A stretch of DNA of 64,000 bases from Conexibacter sp. DBS9H8. Its GTDB lineage: Bacteria; Actinomycetota; Thermoleophilia; Solirubrobacterales; Solirubrobacteraceae. The notes beneath the pieces are model-generated. The model ran no database searches. It worked only from the letters and a program-made list of their open reading frames with translations, and had not been told where the DNA came from. The stretch covers positions 3,534,001-3,598,000 of the forward strand of contig NZ_CP097128.1 in assembly GCF_023330685.1 (NCBI RefSeq), written 5' to 3'. Below are positions 27,162 through 35,634 of this stretch, one piece after another. Within the stretch, counting starts at the first letter, position 1. Each line of letters begins with the position of its first letter. The position numbers and the translations under genes were made by a program.

Positions 27162-29078
27162 TCAGGCCTCCTCGAGGCGGTCAAGCAGTCCGCCCAACAC
27201 GGCGATCATGTCGACGCCGTCCCGGACCCGTTCGATCCCGTCGATGTCGGCCCCCACGGCGTACAGGGTCTTCACCCCGGCCTGGCGGAGCGCGGCGAGC
27301 GTCGGGGCGGGGTCGGAGTCCCGGCCGACGCAGATCGCCGCGGCGGCGACCGGGTCGGCGGCGAGCAGCGCGGGGATGTCGGGATCGACGCCGGAGGCGA
27401 TCGTCTCGATGCCGCCGGCCTCGAAGAAGCTCTTGGCCCACTGGGCGACTCCGACGTGGGCGGACAGCGGCCCGGTGCAGGCGAGCAGGATCCGGGCGTC
27501 CGGGACGGTCGCCGCCCGTGCCCGCAGCGCCTCGAAGTCGGCGCCGTCACGGAGCAGACCCCCAGCGCCTGGCCCCGCACCGGTCTGCCGGACCGGTGCG
27601 GTTGCGCCGGTGTCCGGCGCCGCGGTCGCGGTGGGGGCCGGGCCGGCGTCGGGGTCCGGAGCCGTCGTCGTCGCGGGGCGGGCGAGGCCGTCGTCTCCGA
27701 GCAGGGGAAACTCGTTGACCCCCGTCAGCGAGCGTCGGCGGGTGGCGATCTCATGCCGGCGTTGGGCCACCGCGGCGGCAAGCTCGTCGGCGAGCCCCCC
27801 GCCGGCAGCGAACGCGTCGATCCCACCCTCCTGTTCGATGGCGACAAACCGCGCCCACGCGGCCTGGCTGAGCTGGTCGGTGAGCGACTCGACGTAGTAG
27901 GAGCCGCCGGCGGGGTCGGCGACCCGGTGCAGGGACGCCTCCTCGGACAGCAGCAGCTGGGTGTTGCGCGCGGTCCGGCGTCCGAGCGGGCCCGGGTCGG
28001 CGATCCCGGTTCCGGAGGGCTCGTCGAAGGGGAGCACGCACACCGAGTCGGCACCGCCGACGGCGGCGGCGAAGGTGGCTGTCGTCGCCCGCAGCAGGTT
28101 GACCCACGGGTCGAGGCTCGAGTACATCCGCCGGCTCGTGCGGGCGGCGAGCGGGGAACGGCGCTCGCGACCGGGCACCCCACAGTGTTCGAGCACGCCC
28201 GCCCACAGGCGCCGCAGCGCCCGCAGGCGGGCGATCTCGAGGAACTGGTCGGGGCCAACGGCGACCCGGAACTCGGTTGCGGCGGCCACGGCGGACGGGT
28301 CGACCCCGGCGGCGTCCCCGGCCCGCAGGTAGGCGACCCCGGTCGCCAGCGCGAGGGCGAGCTCGAGCACTCCCCCGGCCCCGGCGTCGACGTGGCGGGC
28401 CGTGTCGACGGCGAGGACCTGGAGGTGGGGGAACCGGTCGGTGGCGGTGCGGAGCTGGCCGATCGCGGCGGTGAGCGCCTCCTCGGTGACGGCCTCGCCA
28501 CGGGCAGCCGCGTCGCCGATCGGGTCGAGGCCGAGGCTGGCGGTGAGCGAGTCGGGCTCGTGGCCGCGTTCGCTGAGAAGGTCGAGCAGCCAGCCGGCGG
28601 CGGACGGGTCACCCTCGAGGGCGAGCGGGGCGAGATCGAGGTGGACGCCGGCGAGGACCTGCTCGAGCTCGTCGGCGGTGTGCACGGCGACCCCGGCCAC
28701 CCCGGACGGGTCGACGCTGAGGAGGACCTCACTCGCGCCACCCTCGAGGTCGGCGAGGATGTCGGCGTTCGCGCGGGCACGGTCGGCGACGGCGGTCCGC
28801 TGACGGATCCCCCACGGCGTGGCGACCCGCACTCCCCGGGTGTACGGGGCAGCCCCGGGGAGGCCGCCGGGGTCGGGGACGGGCTGATCCTCGGCGGTGT
28901 AGAGCCACTGGGCGGCGATCTGCTCCTCCAGCTCGGTGCGCAGCGGACGGTCCGGATCGCTGTCCTTGGCCCGGGCGAGGCGTTCCCAGGCCTCCCGGGT
29001 GGGGGCCTCGAAGTCGGCGGCGAGCGGTTCGCGGGGCGTCGACGTGGGGGGCGCGGCGTGTCCCGAGCGTGGGGGCAT
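27162..29078 (-). CDS. Methylmalonyl-CoA mutase small subunit
   Basis: 638 residues with the mutase barrel but degenerate motifs. The cobalamin-binding DxHxxG is missing (the matching place reads [11 protein letters not shown]), as expected for the non-catalytic subunit of the heterodimer. Retained family segments include [10 protein letters not shown] and GGSYYVES. Between the two domains is an Ala/Pro/Thr/Gly-rich linker of about 35 residues. It is the first gene of the small-large-meaB operon. The ATG lies inside a palindrome (29077-29091), and AGGA sits only about 2 bases from it, so a leaderless transcript or a somewhat later start is possible. Confidence 0.93.
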   Translation of the reverse strand: MPPRSGHAAPPTSTPREPLAADFEAPTREAWERLARAKDSDPDRPLRTELEEQIAAQWLYTAEDQPVPDPGGLPGAAPYTRGVRVATPWGIRQRTAVADRARANADILADLEGGASEVLLSVDPSGVAGVAVHTADELEQVLAGVHLDLAPLALEGDPSAAGWLLDLLSERGHEPDSLTASLGLDPIGDAAARGEAVTEEALTAAIGQLRTATDRFPHLQVLAVDTARHVDAGAGGVLELALALATGVAYLRAGDAAGVDPSAVAAATEFRVAVGPDQFLEIARLRALRRLWAGVLEHCGVPGRERRSPLAARTSRRMYSSLDPWVNLLRATTATFAAAVGGADSVCVLPFDEPSGTGIADPGPLGRRTARNTQLLLSEEASLHRVADPAGGSYYVESLTDQLSQAAWARFVAIEQEGGIDAFAAGGGLADELAAAVAQRRHEIATRRRSLTGVNEFPLLGDDGLARPATTTAPDPDAGPAPTATAAPDTGATAPVRQTGAGPGAGGLLRDGADFEALRARAATVPDARILLACTGPLSAHVGVAQWAKSFFEAGGIETIASGVDPDIPALLAADPVAAAAICVGRDSDPAPTLAALRQAGVKTLYAVGADIDGIERVRDGVDMIAVLGGLLDRLEEA

Positions 29079-29091
29079 GTTCCTAGAACAT
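29077..29091. promoter_or_regulatory. Palindrome over the start of the methylmalonyl-CoA mutase operon
   Basis: ATGTTC-CTA-GAACAT is a perfect 6-3-6 inverted repeat that covers the start codon of the small-subunit gene. It is AT-rich for this genome. Its core TTCCTAGAAC differs by one base from a site in front of icmF. It is a good candidate operator for a regulator of propionyl/methylmalonyl-CoA metabolism. The regulator is not identified. Confidence 0.45.
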
Positions 29092-29131
29092 CACGTCTGG
29101 CGCTGGGATGTCGCCAGGCGGCGGGTGGACG

Positions 29132-30016
29132 TCAGAGGAGCGGGGCGATGATCTCCTCGGCGAGGCGGGCGGGGAGCCGGTCGGGCCAGGGCGGCAGCGG
29201 GGTGAGGACGATCTCCGTCGCGCCGGCGTTGATGAGCGCCCGAATGTGCTCCCTCGTCTCCGCGGCATCGGCCGGATCGCTCCCGACGAGGATCTGGACC
29301 TGGCGGGCGATCGCGGCCGGGTCCCGGCCGAGCACCGCGCAGTGCTCGTCGAGGATCCGGCTCTTGGTGAGGTAGGCGTCGATGTCCCCGCGCGTCGGGC
29401 AGTTCCAGATGTCGGCGTGTTCGGCGACGAGACGCAGCGAGCGCCTCTCCCCGCCGGCGCCGATCAGGATCGGCAGCGGACCGGTCGGCTTGGGTTCGCA
29501 GATCGCGCCGGCCAGCTGGTAGTGGGCGCCGGCGAAGTCGAACGGGGCCGCCTCGGTCCACAGCCGCCGGATGATCGTGAGGGCCTCAGCGAGCGCGTCG
29601 ATCGCCTCCCGGACTGGGACGACGTCGATCCCGTGGGCGCCGTACTCCCGCTCGGCGATCGCCGTGATCGTCGGATCGGCGGATCGCGCGTAACCGGCGC
29701 CGATCCCGAGAACGAGCCGCCCGCCGGCGATCTGGTCGACGGTCGCGGCCATCTTCGCGAGCAGGGCCGGGGGCCGGATCCGGTTTGAGGTGACGATCAC
29801 CCCAAGCCTCAGCCGCCGTGTCATTGCGGCGAGGGCGGCGAGGAGGGTCCACGCCTCAAGGGCCGGCGCGGTGACATCTCCGCGCATCGGGACGAGGTGG
29901 TCCCACAGCCAGGCGCTGTCAAAGGCGTCGATCTCCTCCGCCTCCCGCCAGATGCGCAGCACCTCCACGTAGGAGGTGCTGATCTGACTTGTCTTGATTC
30001 CGAAGCTGACTGGCAC
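29132..30016 (-). CDS. LLM-class (F420-type) flavin oxidoreductase
   Basis: 294 residues of the bacterial luciferase-like barrel. Family motifs are EAEEIDAFDSAWLWDHLVP, RLRLGVIVTSNRIRPPALLAK, GGRLVLGIGAGYARSAD and LPILIGAGGERRSLRLVAEHAD. In actinobacteria this subfamily mostly uses coenzyme F420, though FMN use cannot be excluded by eye. The substrate is unknown. The start is a GTG preceded by GGAGGAG. It lies 53 bases upstream of the palindrome at the mutase operon and on the same strand, so it could be co-transcribed or independent. Confidence 0.86.
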   Translation of the reverse strand: MPVSFGIKTSQISTSYVEVLRIWREAEEIDAFDSAWLWDHLVPMRGDVTAPALEAWTLLAALAAMTRRLRLGVIVTSNRIRPPALLAKMAATVDQIAGGRLVLGIGAGYARSADPTITAIAEREYGAHGIDVVPVREAIDALAEALTIIRRLWTEAAPFDFAGAHYQLAGAICEPKPTGPLPILIGAGGERRSLRLVAEHADIWNCPTRGDIDAYLTKSRILDEHCAVLGRDPAAIARQVQILVGSDPADAAETREHIRALINAGATEIVLTPLPPWPDRLPARLAEEIIAPLL

Positions 30017-30142
30017 GCCCTCCGCTCCTCCAGGTCTCGCTCACCGGCTCGGACATTCTGAACCACGGCACTGGGACGGTCGAACCCCCGCCACGACCAG
30101 GTCGCCGCGTGAGCCCACTGACCGCCGAGCCGGTGAGCGGAC

Positions 30143-30880
30143 TCAGATCACGCCGCCGGCGATCAGGGTGCCGATGGTGATGAGGACGGCGGCGCTGAGC
30201 GCGTTGCCCCAGCGATCCAGCCAGCCCCCCGAGAGCCGGTGGCCGGTGAGGAAGGCGAGGACGGTGAGCGCGACGATCGTGGTGACCGTGACGGCGCTGA
30301 ACACGACGAGTGTCCCCACCGCCGTCACGGTTCCGGCGGCGGTGGCAGCGAGAAAGACCGGCAGAATCGTCAGGTCAGGGGACGCGGCCGCGCCGAAGGG
30401 CACCACCACCGCGAGTGCCCCGCCCCGACGCGCGCCGACGTGGTCGCACCCGTGCCCGTGGTCGTGGTCATCGTCGTGGTCGTGGTCGTGGTCGCGCCCG
30501 TGCCCGTGGTCGTGGTCATCGTCGTGGTCGTGGTCGTGGCCGTGGTCGTGGCCGTGGCCGTGCCCGTGGCCGTGGCCCGTGAACTCGAGGACGAGGAAGA
30601 CGAGCCCGGTGAGGATCAGCAGGCCGCCGACGACGGTCCCCTCGACGCCGAGGATGAGCGACCGGAAGGAGAGCCCGATCACGAGCACGACACCACCGAG
30701 GATGACCGAGACCGCCACGTGGGCGAGTCCGGCGCCGACGGCGAGAGCACCCACCCGACGGATCGGGTAGCTCCGGGTCCGTCCCAGCACCGCGAGCGGG
30801 ACCCAGTGGTCAGGGAGGACCGCATGGCCGAACCCCACCCCGGCGGCGGCGGCGAGCAGGGCGGGAGCGAGTCCGCTCAC
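30143..30880 (-). CDS. UreH/NicO-type nickel/cobalt permease with His/Asp-rich loop
   Basis: 245 residues with about six membrane segments. The first carries the metal motif GFGHAVLPDHWVPLA. A cytoplasmic or periplasmic loop in the middle is almost pure His/Asp/Gly (about 50 residues of HGHD/HDHD units), encoded by tandem repeats, and should bind many metal ions. Related proteins are Ni/Co efflux (RcnA-like) or nickel uptake (UreH) permeases. An NmtR-like repressor gene directly upstream overlaps it by 4 bases (ATGA). Repressor pairing favours metal-inducible efflux; its place at the end of the cobalamin operon would favour cobalt handling. Direction of transport is unresolved. Confidence 0.82.
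   Translation of the reverse strand: MSGLAPALLAAAAGVGFGHAVLPDHWVPLAVLGRTRSYPIRRVGALAVGAGLAHVAVSVILGGVVLVIGLSFRSLILGVEGTVVGGLLILTGLVFLVLEFTGHGHGHGHGHDHGHDHDHDDDHDHGHGRDHDHDHDDDHDHGHGCDHVGARRGGALAVVVPFGAAASPDLTILPVFLAATAAGTVTAVGTLVVFSAVTVTTIVALTVLAFLTGHRLSGGWLDRWGNALSAAVLITIGTLIAGGVI
30451..30546. repeat. 48-bp tandem repeat encoding the His/Asp-rich loop
   Basis: Two near-identical 48-base units (30451-30498 and 30499-30546), themselves built from CGTGGT steps, sit inside the metal permease gene. Further partial CGTGGC steps follow to about 30580. Repeat slippage would change loop length in steps of 16 residues without breaking the frame. Confidence 0.8.
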
Positions 30881-31266
30881 GCCGACAGCACCCGCTCAGA
30901 ACCGGTCCCCACGGTACCGAGGGCGGGAGCGGCTGTGAGGGCCCCGAGCCGGATGTGCTCGGTGTGGGAGACCGCCTCGGCGAGCAGGGACCGCACGTGA
31001 TCGTCATGGAGGCGATAGAGGACGTGGCGGCCGTCCCGGACGCCGACGACGAGCCCGAGGTGACGCAGCACCCGCAACTGCTGGGAGACGGCCGGCTGGC
31101 TCATCCCCACCGCGGCCGCCAGTTCGGTCACCGAACAGGGTCCGTCCCCAAGACGCCCGAGGATCCGCACCCGGCTCGGCGTGGCGAGCGCCTGCATCGT
31201 CTCCGCCACGGCGCGGGCGGTGTCCGCGTCGATCTCGGCGAGGTCGATCTGATGTCCATGACTCAT
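30877..31266 (-). CDS. ArsR-family metalloregulator, NmtR-like (nickel/cobalt)
   Basis: 129 residues of the winged-helix ArsR/SmtB family. The N-terminus MSHGHQID supplies amine/His metal ligands of the kind used by mycobacterial NmtR. The body closely follows NmtR as I remember it: ATPSRVRILGRLGDGPCSVTEL, the recognition helix SQPAVSQQLRVLRHLGLV, DGRHVLYRLHDDHV, and the alpha-5 site EAVSHTEHIRLG. It should repress its own operon and release on Ni(II) or Co(II). It overlaps the permease gene by 4 bases. A probable operator and -10 element lie immediately upstream, inside the end of cobK. Confidence 0.87.
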   Translation of the reverse strand: MSHGHQIDLAEIDADTARAVAETMQALATPSRVRILGRLGDGPCSVTELAAAVGMSQPAVSQQLRVLRHLGLVVGVRDGRHVLYRLHDDHVRSLLAEAVSHTEHIRLGALTAAPALGTVGTGSERVLSA

Positions 31267-31275
31267 CGCCGATCA

Positions 31276-31281
31276 ATTCTA
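31276..31281 (-). promoter_or_regulatory. -10 element TAGAAT for the ArsR/permease pair
   Basis: On the minus strand TAGAAT lies 9 bases before the ArsR start codon, with no Shine-Dalgarno sequence between. This suggests a leaderless secondary promoter inside the cobalamin operon. The putative operator abuts and overlaps it. Confidence 0.5.
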
Positions 31282-32064
31282 TAAGCAGGTGTGCATATGA
31301 GGCTGACGGCTCACCCACCGGAGCGCCGCCGCGACCGTCGTCACGGTCGGCACCTCTGGCCGGGCGGGACGGCGGACGATGACCACGGGCACCCCGCGCC
31401 CGGCGGCCGCCTCGAGTTTCGCGGCCGTCAGCGAGCCGCCGGAGTCCTTGGTGATGAGCACCGACAGCCGGTGGGTGTCGATCAGGGCCCTCTCCCCCTC
31501 CAGCGTGTAGGGACCGCGGGCGAGCAGGAGTTGATGGTGGGGCGGCAGCGGAGTCTCGGGCGGGTCGACGCAGCGGATGAGGAACCAGGCGCGCTCGACG
31601 GAAGCGAAGGCCTCCAGCCCCTGGCGGCCGGTGGTGAGAAAGACCCTCGCGCCCGGGGGGATCGCGGCGGCCGCCTCAGTCAGGGAGTCGACCCAGGTCC
31701 ACTCCGCCGCGGCGGCGCTGCCGGTGCTGGGGGGCCGATCGCTCCACCCGGGCCGTTCGAGGCGCAGCAGCGGCGTCGCGGTTCGCGCGCACGCCACGGC
31801 CGCGTGCGCGGAGATCTGTTGGGCGAACGGGTGTGTCGCGTCGACGACGGCACCGACGCGGTGATCCGCCAACCAGGCGGCGAGTCCGTCGATCCCGCCG
31901 AACCCGCCGATGCGCACCTCACCGACGGGGAGGCGCGGGGCGGCAACCCGGCCGGCGAGGGAGCTGATCACCCGCGGGACCGGACGGGGGTGCCACAGCT
32001 CCGCGGAACTGACCGCCTCCGCGAAGGCCCGCGCCTCGGCGGTCCCCCCCAGGATCAACAACAT
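31279..32064 (-). CDS. cobK: Precorrin-6A reductase
   Basis: About 261 residues. It opens LLILGGTAEARAFAEAV and has the CobK/CbiJ segments RVGAVVDATHPFAQQIS, HAAVACARTATPLLRLERPGW, FLTTGRQGLEAF and the late SVLITKDSGGSLTAAKLEAA. It reduces the macrocycle of precorrin-6A with NADPH. The ATG shares one base with the cobM stop (TGATG), so translation is coupled; a GTG one codon earlier is the alternative. The last codons overlap the putative ArsR operator. It is the last biosynthetic gene of the operon. Confidence 0.93.
   Translation of the reverse strand: MLLILGGTAEARAFAEAVSSAELWHPRPVPRVISSLAGRVAAPRLPVGEVRIGGFGGIDGLAAWLADHRVGAVVDATHPFAQQISAHAAVACARTATPLLRLERPGWSDRPPSTGSAAAAEWTWVDSLTEAAAAIPPGARVFLTTGRQGLEAFASVERAWFLIRCVDPPETPLPPHHQLLLARGPYTLEGERALIDTHRLSVLITKDSGGSLTAAKLEAAAGRGVPVVIVRRPARPEVPTVTTVAAALRWVSRQPHMHTCL
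31281..31298. promoter_or_regulatory. Putative ArsR/NmtR operator overlapping the 3' end of cobK
   Basis: ATAAGCA-GGTG-TGCATAT is a 7-4-7 inverted repeat with one mismatch, the AT-rich imperfect dyad expected for ArsR/SmtB proteins. It starts 14 bases from the repressor's start codon, adjoins the -10 element, and covers the last codons and stop of cobK. Bound repressor would block the internal promoter and perhaps hinder read-through from the cobalamin operon. Confidence 0.5.
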
Positions 32065-32831
32065 CACTCCGGCCCCGCCACGCCACCGGGTGCGCTCTGG
32101 CGGGCGGCGGAGTAGAGGTGGCTGTCGGCGAACCCCTCGGCGCCGAGGGCCGGCCCGACGATGATCGTCGCCGACCGGCGGATGCCGGCGGCCGTGGTGG
32201 CCGCGGCGAGGGTCGCGAGGCTGCCGCGGATGATCTGCTGCTCAGGGCGGGAGGCGTGGGCGACGACCGCCGCCGGGCAGTCGGGCCCGTAGTGGGCGGT
32301 GAGGGTGGCGCAGATCTCGGCGATCGCCTGGGCGCCGAGGTGGATGACGAGCGTCGCGCCGTGGGCGGCCAGCCCAGCGAGCTGCTCCCCCGCGGGCAGC
32401 TTCGACGCGCGGGCGCTGTGGCGGGTGAGGATGACCGTCTGGGCGACCTCGGGGACGGTGAGCTCCCGGCCCAGCGCGGCGGCGCTTGCCGCATAGGCGC
32501 TCACCCCCGGGGTCATGTCCCAGGGGATCCCGAGCGCGTCCAGGCGCCGCGCCTGTTCGGCGACGGCGCTGTAGATCGACAGGTCGCCCGACTGCAGCCG
32601 GGCGACGTCCCGTCCGTCGGCGTGCGCCTCGGCGCAGACGGCGACGATCGCGTCGAGGTCGAGGTGCTGGCTGTCGATCAGCTCCGCACCGGACGGGCAG
32701 TGCTCAAGCACCGCCGCGGGCACGAGCGCACCGGCGTACAGACAGATCGGGCAGCGGGCGATGAGCGCCTGGGCGCGGAGGGTGATGAGGTCGGGCGCTC
32801 CCGGGCCGGCGCCGATGAAGTGGACGGTCAT
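32064..32831 (-). CDS. cobM: Precorrin-4 C11-methyltransferase
   Basis: 255 residues of the SAM-dependent tetrapyrrole methylase fold: VHFIGAGPGAPDLITLRA, the SAM site SGDLSIYSAVAEQ, then TPGVSAYAASAAALGRELTVP and QTVILTR, all CobM/CbiF hallmarks. It methylates C11 of the corrin precursor. The ATG at 32829-32831 overlaps the cobL stop by 4 bases (ATGA). The same frame is open upstream as a shadow of cobL. The cobK start overlaps its stop. Confidence 0.95.
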   Translation of the reverse strand: MTVHFIGAGPGAPDLITLRAQALIARCPICLYAGALVPAAVLEHCPSGAELIDSQHLDLDAIVAVCAEAHADGRDVARLQSGDLSIYSAVAEQARRLDALGIPWDMTPGVSAYAASAAALGRELTVPEVAQTVILTRHSARASKLPAGEQLAGLAAHGATLVIHLGAQAIAEICATLTAHYGPDCPAAVVAHASRPEQQIIRGSLATLAAATTAAGIRRSATIIVGPALGAEGFADSHLYSAARQSAPGGVAGPE

Positions 32832-34087
32832 CGCTCGCGCTCCGGTCCGTTGGTCGCCTTCTGCGCCGCCCACTGCACGATCTCCAGTGCCGGACGCCAG
32901 GCGTGGTAGCGCCCGAGCGGCTCGGCGTGGGCGACGCTGAGGCGGACGAGTTCGCCGCCGTAGCGGCGTTGAGCGTCGATGAGGGTGTGCTCGCCCTCGA
33001 TCGTGACGGCGTTGGCGACGATCCGTCCGCACGGCGCGAGACGGTCCCAGGCCGCGCCGAGCAGCCCGGTGGCGAGGCCACCGCCGATGAAGATCGCCTC
33101 CGGTGCTCCGTCGAGGTGCCCGAGGGCCGCGGGGGCGGCGGCGCAGACCACCTCGAGCCGGGGGACCCCGAGCCGCGCCGCGTTGGCGGTGATGCGCGCC
33201 GCACGGTCGGCGCGCGGTTCGATGGCGACCGCCTCCGCGGTCGGTTCCGCCCGCAGCCACTCGATCGCGATCGACCCGCTGCCGGCGCCGATGTCCCAGA
33301 GCCGCTCCCCGGGTATCGGGGCGAGCGCGGCGAGGGTGACCGCCCGGATGTGGCGTTTGGTGAGCGCCCCGTCATGGTCATAGGCGGCGTCGGGGAGGCC
33401 GGGCGTCGTCGGCCAGACCGGGGCGTCGGTGGGCCGGCTGAGGTGCACCGCGGCGGTGCTGAGCCGGTCGTGGTGGCGGCTTCCCCAGCCGGCGGCGGTC
33501 GTGGTGGTGATCTGCTCGTCTTCGGCGCCGAGCCGTTCGAGGACGCTGAAGGGCGAGGCACCGAAGCCCATGTCGGTGAGGAGCTCGGCGACCCGGGCGG
33601 CGCCGTCGACGCCGCTCACATAGACGATGAGACGGCGCCCGGGCTGGCACCAGCGCGCAAGCGCCGCCGGCGGACGGCCGACCGTGGAGAGCAGCTGCAC
33701 CTCCTCCACCGGCCAGCCGAGGCGGCCACAGGCGAGGGTGAGCGCCGAAGGCGCGGGGAGGAACCGCAGCCGGCCGTCAGTGACCGCGTCAGGGCCGAGC
33801 CGGCGCAGGAGGGTGCCACCGATCCCGTAGAGCAGCGGATCGCCGCTGGCGAGGACGACGATGGACCCGGACCCGGCACCGGCGACCTCGTCGAGCAGAG
33901 GTTCAAGCGGGGAGGGCCAGGCCCTGCGGCGCTGGCCGGGCTGCTCGGGGAGGGTCGCGAGCTGCCGTTCGGACCCGACGAGCTCGTCGGCGGCGTGGAT
34001 CGCCGCGCGCGCCGGTTCGCCCAGTCCAGCCCAGCCGTCGGCGCCGATCCCGACGACGGTGATCGCCGGCCCCGCAAACCCGGTCAC
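32828..34087 (-). CDS. cobL: Precorrin-6Y C5,15-methyltransferase (decarboxylating), CbiE-CbiT fusion
   Basis: 419 residues with two domains. Residues ~1-210 form the CbiE-type tetrapyrrole methylase (ITVVGIGADGWAGL, VVLASGDPLLYGIGGTLLRRL, PAPSALTLACGRLGWP). Residues ~225-410 form the CbiT-type Rossmann methylase (LTKRHIRAVTLAAL, LWDIGAGSGSIAIEW, IFIGGGLATGLL). It methylates C5 and C15 and decarboxylates the acetate side chain. The start is a GTG that overlaps the cobC stop (GTGA), and its stop overlaps cobM. Confidence 0.95.
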   Translation of the reverse strand: MTGFAGPAITVVGIGADGWAGLGEPARAAIHAADELVGSERQLATLPEQPGQRRRAWPSPLEPLLDEVAGAGSGSIVVLASGDPLLYGIGGTLLRRLGPDAVTDGRLRFLPAPSALTLACGRLGWPVEEVQLLSTVGRPPAALARWCQPGRRLIVYVSGVDGAARVAELLTDMGFGASPFSVLERLGAEDEQITTTTAAGWGSRHHDRLSTAAVHLSRPTDAPVWPTTPGLPDAAYDHDGALTKRHIRAVTLAALAPIPGERLWDIGAGSGSIAIEWLRAEPTAEAVAIEPRADRAARITANAARLGVPRLEVVCAAAPAALGHLDGAPEAIFIGGGLATGLLGAAWDRLAPCGRIVANAVTIEGEHTLIDAQRRYGGELVRLSVAHAEPLGRYHAWRPALEIVQWAAQKATNGPERER

Positions 34088-35124
34088 AGCGTCTCCCGGA
34101 TCGCCGCCACGAGGCGGGCGTTGGCGGCCGGGTCACGCGCGGTGAGCCGGAGGTGGTGGGGACCGTAGCCGGGGAAGCTCCCCGCCGGCCGCACGGCGAT
34201 CCGGCGGGCGGCCAGGCCGGCGAGGAGCCGCGGCCCGTCGGGCACCTCGATCAGGACGAAGTTCGTGGCCGAGGGCGAGACCGTCACCTGATCGACGGCG
34301 GCGAGTGCGCGTACGAGATCTGCCCGCTCGGTGGCCGCCCGCTGTGCCCGGGCGGCGAGATCCTCGCGGTGGGCGGCGGCGGCGATCAGGGCGGCGAGGG
34401 CGAAGGCGTTGGCCGACCACGGTGGCTGAACGGCGGTCAGCGCCGTCGCGAGGGGCGGCGGTGCGAGCGCGTAGCCGACCCGGAGGCCGGGGACCGAGAG
34501 GATCTTGGTGAGGCTGCGAATGACGATGACGTCCTTCCGGGAGGCCGCGGCGAGGGATCCCGGTTCGTCTGGGATCATCGACATGAACGCCTCATCGACG
34601 ACGACGGTTCGACCCGGCGCGCGCAGCCGCTCGATCACGGTCGGGTCCCGTAGGCCGCCGTCCGGTGAGCTCGGGTTCGTCACCACGACGAGGTCGGCCC
34701 GGTCGGGAATCTCCTGGGACTCGTAGCAGCGTTGAACGGGGATCCCGTGGGTCCGGAGGGCGACCTCCGTCTCCGTGAACCCGGGTTGGAGGAGCACCGC
34801 GTGGTGGGGGGCGAGGGCGGGGCCGAGCAGCCACAGCGCCTCCGCCGCCCCGTTGGTGATCACGACCTCCGCCGGGTCCCGTCCATGCCATGCGGCGACC
34901 GCGGCCACCGCCGCCGACGGGTTCGGGTACCGGGTGAGGTCGACCTCGGCGAGCGCGGCGCCCAACCAGGTGGGGGGACCACCGGCGAGGACGGTGACGG
35001 CGTGGTCGGCGTCCCCCGGCCGGACGTGGGCGTCACCGTGCACCCGGAGGGTGCGCAGGTCGTCGGAATCGCCGGCGGAGCGGGTTGCCCGGACCCGAGC
35101 GCGGAGATCGTCGGATCCGCTCAT
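34084..35124 (-). CDS. cobC: Threonine-phosphate decarboxylase-like PLP enzyme (CobC/CobD type)
   Basis: 346 residues of the class-I/II aminotransferase fold. Seen are RYPNPSAAVAAVAAWHGRDP, NGAAEALWLLGPAL, VVTNPSSPDGGLRDP, DEAFMSM and the PLP lysine in IRSLTKILSVPGLRVGYAL. In cobalamin clusters this protein makes (R)-1-aminopropan-2-ol phosphate from L-threonine phosphate for the nucleotide loop. A histidinol-phosphate aminotransferase is the alternative by fold, but the operon position settles it. ATGA overlap with cobU upstream and GTGA overlap with cobL downstream. No dedicated threonine kinase of the PduX type is seen in the window. Confidence 0.9.
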   Translation of the reverse strand: MSGSDDLRARVRATRSAGDSDDLRTLRVHGDAHVRPGDADHAVTVLAGGPPTWLGAALAEVDLTRYPNPSAAVAAVAAWHGRDPAEVVITNGAAEALWLLGPALAPHHAVLLQPGFTETEVALRTHGIPVQRCYESQEIPDRADLVVVTNPSSPDGGLRDPTVIERLRAPGRTVVVDEAFMSMIPDEPGSLAAASRKDVIVIRSLTKILSVPGLRVGYALAPPPLATALTAVQPPWSANAFALAALIAAAAHREDLAARAQRAATERADLVRALAAVDQVTVSPSATNFVLIEVPDGPRLLAGLAARRIAVRPAGSFPGYGPHHLRLTARDPAANARLVAAIRETL

Positions 35125-35609
35125 CGGGCCGGCAGCTCCAGGACGCGCCCGGCGATGACGAGTTCGACGCGCGTGGCGGCCGCAGCGAGCGTCTGCGTCG
35201 CCTCCCCGAGCAGGTCGAGCCAGTCACGGGCGATCGGGTCCAGCGGCAGCAGTCCGCTGCCCGCCTGTTCGGCCACGACGATCACCTCGGCCCCGTCGAC
35301 GCGGTCGACGAGCCGGGCGAGGGCGGCGCGCACGGTGTCGGTGTCCCGGCCGGCGATCCAGCCGCCGAGTCCGTCGATGAGGGTGACGGCATCCGGGCGT
35401 AGGGCGGCGGCGAGGTCATCCCCGGCGGCCACCGTCTCCCACGCCGGGGGACGGCGGGCCTGGTGGGTGGCGACGCGGGCCGCCATCGACGTATCCTCGA
35501 CGGCCGCTGTGCCGACGTAACGGACCCGACAGCCGCTCGCGGCGGCGAGCGCCTCGGCCCGGGCGCTCTTGCCCGAGCGCACGCCACCGAGGATCAGGGT
35601 CAGAGCCAT
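35121..35609 (-). CDS. cobU: Adenosylcobinamide kinase / adenosylcobinamide-phosphate guanylyltransferase
   Basis: 162 residues, typical CobU/CobP length. The P-loop GGVRSGKSARAE comes first, followed by VRYVGTAAVEDTSMAARVATHQARRPPAWETV, where the family has the guanylylated His, and a Walker B-like TLIDGLGGWIA. It phosphorylates adenosylcobinamide and then attaches GMP, activating it for the CobS reaction. It starts 25 bases after the cobB stop and overlaps cobC by 4 bases. Confidence 0.95.
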   Translation of the reverse strand: MALTLILGGVRSGKSARAEALAAASGCRVRYVGTAAVEDTSMAARVATHQARRPPAWETVAAGDDLAAALRPDAVTLIDGLGGWIAGRDTDTVRAALARLVDRVDGAEVIVVAEQAGSGLLPLDPIARDWLDLLGEATQTLAAAATRVELVIAGRVLELPAR

Positions 35610-35634
35610 GGGAGCGTCTCCGGGGTCATCGCGA

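Noticed and set aside
30451..30580. Possible CRISPR-like repeat array
   Set aside because: The units are contiguous with no unique spacers and encode the His/Asp loop of a permease in frame.
34084..35124. Histidinol-phosphate aminotransferase
   Set aside because: The fold is shared, but overlap with cobU and cobL on both sides makes the cobalamin aminopropanol role far more likely.
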